Source: Elusimicrobia bacterium RIFCSPLOWO2_12_FULL_59_9
Lineage (GTDB): Bacteria > Elusimicrobiota > Elusimicrobia > O2-12-FULL-59-9
Direction of reading: 5' to 3'
NCBI GenBank assembly: GCA_001800185.1
Contig: MGUX01000036.1
Coordinates: 1-11,967, forward strand
Length of the DNA stretch: 11,967 nucleotides
Position numbers and translations under genes: made by a program. Numbering within the stretch: position 1 is the stretch's first letter; each line of letters starts with the position of its first letter. Positions 9,001 through 11,967 of this stretch are shown here, one piece after another. The notes under the pieces are model-generated. The model was given only the letters and a program-made list of their open reading frames with translations, was not told the origin of the DNA and ran no database searches.

Positions 9001-10911
9001 TTGGTCAGGCTCTACGGCCGGTCCGTGAACGGGCGCAAGAAGCTTAAGCTGGACTGGAGCAACCCCGCCGATATCACGAAGGCGGACGAAAAAGGGTTTA
9101 TGCCCGTGGTGGATGCCGCGCGAAGTTTTTGGGCCAAGTCGGACGCCAAGCTGGAGAAAAACAGCACGCAGCACTTCCAGCTCGACGGGATGTACGGCTT
9201 CTCGGTGGACGGCGACGGCTATCTCAAGGAGATTTATAAGGATGAGCCGGCTCTAAACGACGGCATCGCGCGCGCCAAGTCGAGGCGCTTTTTCGCTTCC
9301 GATGACCTCGTGCTGAAGTTGGCCCCCGCGCAGGGGGACTTGGATCCTCTGGCGGACGCCCAAGGAGGCTTCGTCGGCATTTATGCCGCGCCGGCCATCG
9401 GGAAATCCTCCAAACCTTTGTCCATCGATTTCGGCTCAAGCGACCGCGCGCCGGTATTGGTCAAGGGCAAAGTCCTGGCGATCGAGCCGGAGTCCGGCGC
9501 CGGGGCCGGGATGACGTTAAAAATATATCGCAGCCGGCGGAAGGTCAACAAGGCGTCTTCGGCCTCTTGGGCGGTTCAAGACGTCAACCAGGAAATGCTC
9601 GTCAAGGGCGAAGAAAAACTAAACGTCAGGATTTGGCGCTGGGTCAATAAAAAGAACCAGGCGCCCATTCTGCTGCACCGGGATTACCTTGAGGAAAGGA
9701 TCAATCGGGCGGAAAGCGGCGCCCGCAGCGCCAGCCGCTGGGGCTATATGCCCTATAACTGGCACAACTTGGCGAGCGAAGTTCCTAGGGGCGTTTTCAA
9801 GAACTTCGTGCAAATCTTCACCGGCCGGGATCTCAATAACGACGGTTTTCACGGCCAGGTGCGCGCTCGCCAGCAAGAGGGCGGACTTGTGAGGGACGGG
9901 CTGTTTCGCAAAGGCCTTCGGGCGATCGATATTTTGGAGTTGATTCCGGATCAGGCCCGCGTTCTGATGGATCCGACGGAGTTTCCCTCGATCGTCGAAA
10001 TCAAGGGGAATTTGGCGCCCGGAGAGGATGTTTACGGCAAGATGAAGGGCCGGCAAAAGGGAGGAAAGCTGATTTTAGGAAAGAAATTTTTCAACCGCAT
10101 GGAACGATACGGCCGGGAGAACGAGAAGGTGGATCTGACCATGCCGGAGATTTTCTTCAACCAGGGCGCCCGGGAAATTTTCGTTTCCAAAGTCGTCGGA
10201 CGGGCGACCACCCTGAGTCCGGGCGATCCCACGCGGCTGGAAGGGACCTATGAGGATTCCGAGGTTTCCGCGCGATCCGGCCGGGAAGCGGTCGCCGCGG
10301 CCGCCGATTTGGTCGGCCCATTAAATCCAGCGGATCCGGAATTCGCCGTCTCGCGCGGGATGGAGGCCAAGGCGGAAACCCGGCCGAAGCGGGCCGGGCT
10401 GGAGTCGATCACGGCGCGGGTGCGCGTATGGCTCGGCTATGAGGGGAACCGCGAGCAGTCCAGCCGGTACCATGACCTTCAAACCGAGCGCGAAAAAGAA
10501 TGGGAATATCATTTATCCCAAAAGGAGAAGCTTGAGAAGGAAGCCCAAGCGGCGCGGGCCGAGCTCGCGAAGATGGAGCGCAACAGGGCGGTTGAAAAAT
10601 CAAGCCTGAACGGCCTTTCCCGCCAGACGCGCCGCCTGGGCGAGCAAGTGCTCAGCCGGCAGGCTTTAAAGGACCGCAGGCAGCGGCTGCGGGGATATTT
10701 GGATCAGCTTGAGCGGGACATGGCGCAGGAACGCGGCCGGCTGCGGAAACTCCGCTCCCAGACGCAACGCCGAGCCGGCCGCCCGAAGCCGGACGGCGGG
10801 CCTTCCTTCAAACTTGGTTGGAATCTGCTGAAGAAGGCGGCTTGGGCCGCCATCTGGCCGGGGGCCGGCTTTCAATGGGCGGCCGAACAACTGCCGGAAA
10901 AGTCCTCTTAG
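1..10911 (+). CDS. Giant multi-domain envelope protein with TolC/OEP-like modules (5'-partial)
   Basis: A single frame stays open from the first base to a TAG stop at 10909-10911, giving at least 3,636 residues without a frameshift. A TTG at 67 and later ATGs could be read as starts, but the frame is open upstream of all of them, so the real start and any signal peptide lie outside the window. I do not recognise the protein as a whole. By eye its order is: helical, charged N-terminal part; beta-rich part (about residues 921-1297); helical part with several TolC / outer membrane efflux protein-like stretches (about 1394-2430); further helices; beta-rich part with a duplicated module (2949-3143); C-terminal domain; coiled coil; hydrophobic tail. 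Only three cysteines are present (residues 17, 37, 239). The TolC-like stretches, the barrel-like strands and the lack of cysteine suggest a place in the periplasm and outer membrane. That role is inferred; coding status is certain, function is not. The alternative is a giant structural coiled-coil protein with no channel role. Confidence 0.93.
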   Translation, partial: RLAESLAKAKGVPDPACANSGDLKLDAENLSLADLECQVKDVQGQESLLQEGIDQLNKGVPTEQAQILIPLVPKRKDEFSLTNASNQEIMQVLDKRLQYFEDQKKSFEDGQKSVETMMSSADNGERVTDDLGRRRPKSLTVFGEQQKLRAGLFEARATKNVDEINRLVRDEINPHAQGTGIALLPKGRDALRDALEDKAGGSGYADSLKNVQFPDSDEGRLAQTKILYVTHHLLDLGYCLLNWIEAEETVETLDEEVIGSNGILPKTKGFLSRGVSFMDTIVRDVKLDIDFMNHYAAEGKPYVMSNGDALIIRKKLLLERVLQPLLKDAKDFLGLQLIPFQNDQIAGMSNSEKDGIAKLISEKRKLYQRFQEAFYEDLPWGLASSGAAKGDVAAAEKEIQSFMDSFAEDKTTLDENKKNLNDRLEGPGFDPNRTEDFYGLTAPYSLPKRITFFDARREKAAGDILKATRDMDALLVKLEKLEGKDILDGQLSPPDGQVTKSYVEQSLSEDRLRGLGDRLKAIGEEAEKEDGGGIENDSDDLKLKIGVQPPQVTRAEDEKGLLVVAAVARLIPGTPTQAATDAAKRVVGDFGSDDPSLANAVTWWRFSNGVANGVREQLEPGGRLERAQKVINEFDYSLNTDLPSDAAADRRFTAAFAPGQTTPALRDEVFSRKLTFLGRQNQLGKNLLAFGGQEVEERKKGYDTNADLKEFYDALTKIYGENSTEVLDGEQKVIDKIRDSLRDLRKNLSETQSGLKRAISQLNPKTNSAIKRTSANLGAIQDESRELLENVAKYDRRIQEEAAKFLGPAGRRLHGEVLRYEKEQQELLNLLRDPRVELALGRDPELASRIRDLLDHDGLWLVRAKSRKDYTTMIIKKSEYSSFAEKLVKALKPKNEIPQIMREILQNPEKITDLIPNSRMLEFGDEFDGFYLVYQVEVGIQNGTEINSMIKVGNVGQVLGGNLSVTGHQVASSPGGDQIKDWSMAPWGDKGITFSLETLKPRDSLFGGRVLNYLDLGFHKFIQDVSDAEKGLKPETSEMRMMVLEDFSLLVASDKIYIGVLGFGDVPLSEGFDLGRGKKPYYYGDSFKTHIKFTELATLKAEHRDLYAKDPRRASQEVLLDLSDYLREFVVDTGWQVKADDKEYHRTQIGSGIDLNKLMDKFGLDPGTNPFELDLFWSKQHGTDDYNQQAIGAALLKGFSISMGTDRQGKARALRLNNRLSAELGQKYNTYSNRFDVNFPSGLKLFADYDKIGPDHGRRVGMDYRWDNHTLVGASYGKDQVSFQNRMKIYANSSYTLAEIWKAVSGKVEEDLEGGVALKAFNGAVVDGEKVAELKRAYQTSLGKRLLTDKMGRFVRALETLRKKGNVWENTKVLGSLGFVSRSVEDSKTAQAAGGGFQLGWYTQFKFSKPKEKAEAARLIADIVNTAAELEDFIIGLKKQYQQSVTDLVMAEWDVSAAAEKMEQAGEDEIIRLEAKAEMVEAVGRRKRALLSYNHLVGRPPEAISPFGSLNGGELEVLFKEIEKSSIVDFLSHLDPKEIEASLPKRGFVDRWTDNRWVDSLVFLDEVRLKIGAEIHDIMSTQLLGNGIGFTKKVYDEDGAAMDLRKQLLAQALNQDTSDYYKMRVLLAENELRESEFWARERAELEQRWGSPETPGSVQWRLQERLKEFRSGRAGPQGESPVSILELQSTFDEAHRVQRRILEARAKEAMMRAWHFMDKLRDDEKEDPRIQQAAAKNRVDAPVASLKDIYDIAKAHMPPIEAMRLRAEAAKAMQESKGGIFKKSFSAVFSGVSSASMDFDLGFNMMPNEAVKLIAFFPKLQLTGYGIIVPVFKLGLRPEAMKELEKARYADERRLYKALQRNSELELAMRIYQHYIQMSMDPAGAKPEGAGKPGALKEQQAQAYLNFLLGRQPEEKLQLDLKPEQALEWISKEVGGLAGSPSWIETQRDYYLSNMLIAQKTLKALDQEYHIKQVYIDPIVLPVQAVEDLIKRFAANPAQDERVMEALHAYQQAILATMEFEKRLPEARRTLEAQIASAKSGRDKTGRYLLEAFQQQLRDPGEKANSEARAPAHFPANYQELEYRLMKAAQAQAVRPETLPAAESFMEMDPWVRGKFRVYHLISDLDFKPIQRTYFEGLLELRIQMQTKANKEMLFKLTRLKEEKNHWTSHALLVEAQSKAQLYLEGFKTRAQWHRLLKKTDPKDPQLGRMREQLDKEAKALAAQLDLSPESGLDDFMRLLPESSAGSFAADFAGLTDAYLNQVERQEQELQRLIGMGDIFKTNAKIAEWKAQILSEKMGDKGFTPVFAFGIFRNQPLWGAFLQAPDTREVERGLKQVLNEAVTNELKSRALMDQVVQKSHQLMLEVRSGLLLVESRGELVRKAKERFRLEGGLDNQMILSRAVQDLIEAAATLHMNWKALTTELVVMGYPANPKRAPMLEAFGLNREAVEYQLERRGPTEIFLDHWTQRLLNADFTAQMDGFLKEIEDAPKKEFVSEQLRALYDDAGHYRRAVREDEITRIAPIREAERFEALKSIDAEGWRRKVRGRLDKLLPSLQVGAPQGGNAPDSLARFWAWMKKDVDAQQENRLARYGQNLKILEGIRGSYWRSTRVPPELEGAYRRQEKLWQTKQQMKLEMNKALHAELVLLGPGERGPEKLAAHFLQRNASLDEYVKTLREYDESLLWMIRSKPSKTHLRNLDVLFDVQDALKREQHYLQGGRGLLIWDVLVEYAQDKLAALRYSGAHWQDVYAASRETKMLKQMRDNWTKNPANAPKLSPLYAALPVDGQGNPLWKMWNPDGKKFQTGMWLDRNDVEAMQRPDSGSPHAVVILEGRREMTFEDLEKARVDGRVLYFDAESDPYTGLNRAVHPWEAMLMPPQKLKLYVFEPASESRAASERSLIQGKFPTLQSLIHSEAAADFKVVELGRKGAIHLEMEARRQGRQMLMKGFLQLKTKAYGFSLEDDDRFFRAYDDEESMAADSRRWFYKTADLEWKINKERELVRLYGRSVNGRKKLKLDWSNPADITKADEKGFMPVVDAARSFWAKSDAKLEKNSTQHFQLDGMYGFSVDGDGYLKEIYKDEPALNDGIARAKSRRFFASDDLVLKLAPAQGDLDPLADAQGGFVGIYAAPAIGKSSKPLSIDFGSSDRAPVLVKGKVLAIEPESGAGAGMTLKIYRSRRKVNKASSASWAVQDVNQEMLVKGEEKLNVRIWRWVNKKNQAPILLHRDYLEERINRAESGARSASRWGYMPYNWHNLASEVPRGVFKNFVQIFTGRDLNNDGFHGQVRARQQEGGLVRDGLFRKGLRAIDILELIPDQARVLMDPTEFPSIVEIKGNLAPGEDVYGKMKGRQKGGKLILGKKFFNRMERYGRENEKVDLTMPEIFFNQGAREIFVSKVVGRATTLSPGDPTRLEGTYEDSEVSARSGREAVAAAADLVGPLNPADPEFAVSRGMEAKAETRPKRAGLESITARVRVWLGYEGNREQSSRYHDLQTEREKEWEYHLSQKEKLEKEAQAARAELAKMERNRAVEKSSLNGLSRQTRRLGEQVLSRQALKDRRQRLRGYLDQLERDMAQERGRLRKLRSQTQRRAGRPKPDGGPSFKLGWNLLKKAAWAAIWPGAGFQWAAEQLPEKSS
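2119..2562 (+). other. Coiled-coil-like helical segment of the giant protein
   Basis: Residues 707-854 are rich in Lys, Glu, Arg, Gln and regularly spaced Leu/Ile, with almost no Pro or Gly apart from two short breaks (one near an LNPK stretch, one at GPAGRR). Examples of the pattern are IRDSLRDLRKNL and ELLENVAKYDRRIQEEAAKF. This is the most coiled-coil-like part of the N-terminal third, which is otherwise also mainly helical and charged. It ends just before the protein turns beta-rich. It could be a stalk, spacer or oligomerisation element. No family is recognised. Confidence 0.55.
2761..3891 (+). other. Beta-rich, possibly barrel-like region of the giant protein
   Basis: Residues 921-1297 change in character from the surrounding helices: many Gly, Tyr, Phe, Val and Asp, with short alternating polar/apolar runs. 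Examples are GFYLVYQVEVGI, KIYIGVLGFGDV, GLKLFADYDKIG, HTLVGASYGKDQVSF and RMKIYANSSYTL. Such alternation with aromatic residues is typical of outer membrane beta-strands and also of soluble beta-sandwich or propeller repeats, so the sequence alone does not decide between them. The stretch from about 3540 to 3890 (residues 1181-1297) looks most like successive hairpins. It lies directly before the first TolC-like stretch. Confidence 0.4.
4180..4515 (+). other. TolC/OEP-like module A in the giant protein
   Basis: Residues 1394-1505. A Gly-rich aromatic strand (GGGFQLGWYTQF) is followed by Lys/Pro and then two long Ala-rich amphipathic helices, ending in LLSYNHLVGRPPE (1490-1502). In the TolC / outer membrane efflux protein family the usual half-module is a strand ending in a 'PLF..G'-like turn, a long helix with a conserved Ala pattern, and a closing 'LN.LLG.PP' motif. 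The match to the closing motif is good and the order is right. The segment has no cysteine. It is a weak-to-moderate family call, since any long Ala-rich helix pair looks somewhat similar. Another such helical stretch, with an Ala/Arg-rich helix around 5050-5160, lies between this module and the next. Confidence 0.5.
5233..5745 (+). other. TolC/OEP-like module B in the giant protein
   Basis: Residues 1745-1915, the best of the TolC-like stretches. It begins SLKDIYDIAKAHMPPIEAMR, like the family's opening 'sL.~al..A..~nP.i.a.r...~~A'. It then has a Phe-rich strand region, the turn GIIVPVFKLGLRPEA (about 1827-1841) that resembles the family's 'PLF..G.r.a' element before the long helix, an Ala/Leu-rich helix (KELEKARYADERRLYKAL), a short Pro/Gly-rich insert (about 1883-1895), and the closing YLNFLLGRQPEE (1904-1915). 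All landmarks appear in the family order in about 170 residues, shorter than the roughly 400 of a full TolC. It may therefore be a reduced or half-length module. Confidence 0.55.
5770..6720 (+). other. TolC/OEP-like helical module C in the giant protein
   Basis: Residues 1924-2240. It opens EQALEWISKEV followed by SPSWIETQRDYYLSNMLIAQ, close in layout to a TolC N-terminal half ('AL....~...sP....~R.....A'). Long, nearly uninterrupted helices follow, then a second-half-like helical stretch (about 6400-6600) ending near AAQLDLSPESGLDDF, which sits where the 'LN.LLG' closing motif would be. The strand elements are much less clear than in module B. It is therefore a low-confidence call made from position and helix pattern. 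Confidence 0.35.
6760..7290 (+). other. TolC/OEP-like module D in the giant protein
   Basis: Residues 2254-2430. A helix (YLNQVERQEQELQRL) leads to the Phe-rich strand GFTPVFAFGIFRNQ, which stands where the family has its strand and 'PLF' turn. Then come a long Val/Leu-rich helix and the stretch LLLVESRGELVRKAKERF followed by EGG and a further helix ending TTELVVMGYP. The last part follows closely the family's second-half pattern 'L.lve..~eL...A..ry..G........l..A...L..A......~....~..l...G'. Together with module B this is the best evidence for TolC ancestry. Confidence 0.5.
8845..9054 (+). repeat. YGFS module, copy 1 (internal duplication)
   Basis: Residues 2949-3018. The landmarks are FLQL, YGFS (2957-2960), an acidic turn with Asp 2964, Tyr 2971, Asp-Glu 2973-2974, SRR (2981-2983), Asp-Leu 2990-2991 and Lys 2994, then VRLYG and KKLKLD. 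The same landmarks return in the same order 108 to 113 residues later. The composition (aromatic and acidic residues, short strands) suggests a small beta module. I do not recognise a named family. It follows a region from about residue 2781 that may hold a more distant copy, marked by PVDGQGNP. Confidence 0.65.
9175..9429 (+). repeat. YGFS module, copy 2 (internal duplication)
   Basis: Residues 3059-3143. It matches copy 1 with YGFS (3065-3068), Asp 3072, Tyr 3079, Asp-Glu 3081-3082, SRR (3094-3096), Asp-Leu 3102-3103 and Lys 3106. In the ungapped stretch from the Tyr of YGFS to the Glu of Asp-Glu, 8 of 18 positions are identical, and several others are conservative (Leu/Val, Glu/Asp, Phe/Leu). 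Copy 2 has a short extra stretch of about five residues before SRR. Its turn reads VDGDGYLKE, which looks a little like a calcium-binding loop, but copy 1 does not keep that pattern. Confidence 0.65.
9739..10224 (+). other. C-terminal PYNW/DLNNDG domain of the giant protein (unknown family)
   Basis: Residues 3247-3408. The domain opens WGYMPYNWHNLASEVPRGVF, continues to FTGRDLNNDGFHG (DLNNDG at 3277-3282), then a short basic helix, RAIDILELIP, and beta-like, Lys/Gly-rich stretches such as KGGKLILGKKFF and REIFVSKVVG. The DLNNDG motif has Asp, Asn, Asp and Gly at the positions used by EF-hand and dockerin calcium loops (D.N.DG), but the next hydrophobic position is His, so calcium binding is only a possibility. 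No known family is recognised. Because the motifs are distinctive, this domain is a good search query for relatives. Confidence 0.4.
10459..10773 (+). other. C-terminal coiled coil of the giant protein
   Basis: Residues 3487-3591 are almost free of Pro and Gly (one GL and one GY break) and very rich in Glu, Lys, Arg, Gln and Leu. Examples are QKEKLEKEAQAARAELAKME and LRGYLDQLERDMAQERGRLR. Heptad-like Leu/Ala spacing is visible. After it come a basic Gly/Pro linker and the final residues, which include LGWNLLKKAAWAAIWPGAGF: a short hydrophobic, Trp-rich stretch near the C-terminus, not long enough for a confident membrane helix. The protein ends in EKSS, so it lacks the terminal aromatic residue typical of outer membrane barrel proteins. 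Confidence 0.75.
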
Positions 10912-10935
10912 GGCCCGCCCTGCCGTCCAACTTGC

Positions 10936-11967
10936 TTACGAATTTCTCAGTTGAAGGTCGATCCACCAGCGCTCGTAGAAAGGCAGGTTCTTGTAATCCG
11001 CTTCAATCGACTCGGCCATCAAATCAAACTCGGCGTCGTTGTTGATCAGGTGCTTGTTTTTGCGGTCAAGGATGCCGAGCGGGGTCGTTTGGAAGCGATT
11101 TTTGATTTGCAGCAAAACTTTGTGCCGGGGGTTGAGTTGCTGGGCCAGCATGGCCGGGATATTGCCCACGGGAAGGGATTTGCGCACCCTTTCCTCCAGC
11201 GCGGCCGCTATTTTTTCGCCGTTGACAAGCCCGGCGCCCTGCACCTCGGGCTTCTCGCCCAGAGAATCCGCCGTCTCCATCATCAGCGCTTTGACTTCGG
11301 CGGTGGCGTAGGCCGCTCCCTTTTCGTTGAGATAGCCGATGATGACCGCGTCGATGCCCGCCGCCAGAGGGCTGGCCATCGAAGTGCCCGTCATGAAACG
11401 GTACTTGGCGTTGCCGGCCAAACTGCAGGCGGTATCCGCGTCGTCCTTGGAGCGCGCGGAGATGACCCCCGGGTCGTAATAGCAGGATTCTTGGGCCGGA
11501 GTTTCTTTGGGCGTCGTTTCCGGAGAAAAAGGCACGATCGGGTTTTCCGTCCCTTGCGCCCCGAATTCCCGGCGGAACCAAATCGACAAGCGCTTCTTCA
11601 TGCCGATCTTGCTCCAATTGACGTCCCCGGCGACGGTTGAGATGTCGGGCTTGATGTAATTTCCATCGGCGGTCTTGATGGGCCCGCGGGACGGGAAGGT
11701 GGGTATTTTGCGGTCCTTGTTGACCCCCGTCACCGTCAGGATGTAGCGCGCGTTGCCGGGCGTTCCGATGGTCTGCGGCTTGGGCCCGGAATTGCCGGCG
11801 GCGACCACCATCATGATATTGTCCTTGACCATCATTTCGTTGGCCGTCACGCTCAGAATGTGGTCGGGAGAGCCGGGGCCGCCCAAGCTCATATTGACGA
11901 CTTGCGGCCGGGTTTCCTTCGGAAGGCTCTTGAGCGCTTTCATGGCGGCGATGATCGTATCTTCGGT
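10936..11967 (-). CDS. Subtilisin-like serine protease, peptidase family S8 (5'-partial)
   Basis: The frame is open at the right edge and ends at a TAA at 10936-10938, leaving the C-terminal 343 residues. Residue 1 here is the codon at 11967-11965; a Met at 11943 is internal, because TEDTIIAA precedes it and fits the family. S8 landmarks appear in order: VVNMSLGG (23-30), VVAAGNSGP with the oxyanion-hole Asn at 59, FPSRGP (91-96), KPD (106-108), GTSMASP with the nucleophile Ser at 196, and QGAGLVN (243-249). The catalytic Asp and His lie outside the window. About 85 residues separate KPD from GTSMASP, longer than in usual subtilisins, and hold the only two cysteines (162 and 181). The usual 'APG' after KPDI reads STVAGDV. 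About 90 residues follow the core, ending in an aromatic, charged tail (FYERWWIDLQL). The family cleaves peptide bonds and is usually secreted. The substrate is unknown. Confidence 0.96.
   Translation of the reverse strand, partial: TEDTIIAAMKALKSLPKETRPQVVNMSLGGPGSPDHILSVTANEMMVKDNIMMVVAAGNSGPKPQTIGTPGNARYILTVTGVNKDRKIPTFPSRGPIKTADGNYIKPDISTVAGDVNWSKIGMKKRLSIWFRREFGAQGTENPIVPFSPETTPKETPAQESCYYDPGVISARSKDDADTACSLAGNAKYRFMTGTSMASPLAAGIDAVIIGYLNEKGAAYATAEVKALMMETADSLGEKPEVQGAGLVNGEKIAAALEERVRKSLPVGNIPAMLAQQLNPRHKVLLQIKNRFQTTPLGILDRKNKHLINNDAEFDLMAESIEADYKNLPFYERWWIDLQLRNS

Noticed and set aside
9202..9234. VDGDGYLKE as an EF-hand calcium site
   Set aside because: Position 1 of the loop is Ser and position 12 is Tyr instead of Asp/Asn and Glu. 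The matching turn in the other copy of the module does not keep the pattern.
10910..10921. Small inverted repeat (AGGG, 4-base loop, CCCT) between the two genes as a terminator
   Set aside because: The stem is only 4 base pairs, it overlaps the stop codon, and no run of T follows on either strand.
10951..11640. Plus-strand open frame of 229 codons opposite the protease gene
   Set aside because: It is antisense to a clear S8 protease with intact family motifs, and its translation shows no domain. It is a shadow of the codon pattern of the real gene.

Overview
This window holds two protein-coding genes, facing each other tail to tail, and nothing else that I can support. Both run off the window. 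No tRNA, rRNA, CRISPR array, insertion sequence or convincing promoter is visible. The DNA is GC-rich with bacterial-type dense coding. A giant protein with TolC-like stretches points to a Gram-negative bacterium with an outer membrane. Phyla known for giant genes, such as Elusimicrobiota or Omnitrophota, are plausible sources, but this is a guess from gene style and not a taxonomic assignment.

Positions 1-10911 (+) are one uninterrupted frame of at least 3,636 residues. It is open at the left edge, so the true start, and any signal peptide, lies upstream. By eye the protein is built as follows (residue 1 = codon at base 1): a mostly helical, charged N-terminal part (about 1-900) with a coiled-coil-like stretch (707-854); a beta-rich part (about 921-1297) with strand-like alternation; a long helical part (about 1394-2430) containing several stretches like TolC / outer membrane efflux protein (OEP) modules; another helical part (to about 2780); a beta-rich part containing a duplicated module marked by Tyr-Gly-Phe-Ser (2949-3143); a C-terminal domain with a PYNW and a DLNNDG motif; a strong coiled coil (3487-3591); and a short, Trp-rich, hydrophobic tail. 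There is no cysteine after residue 239, which fits a protein working outside the cytoplasm.

Positions 10936-11967 (-) encode the C-terminal 343 residues of a subtilisin-like (peptidase family S8) serine protease. The oxyanion Asn and the catalytic Ser are present. The catalytic Asp and His must lie beyond the right edge. It carries an unusually long insertion with two cysteines just before the active-site serine.

Only 24 bases separate the two stop codons. The genes are convergent, so they are not one operon. A working link (for example protease processing of the giant envelope protein) is possible but is only inferred from position. The main candidate for novelty is the giant protein, which may be a single-chain, multi-module relative of TolC-type channels.
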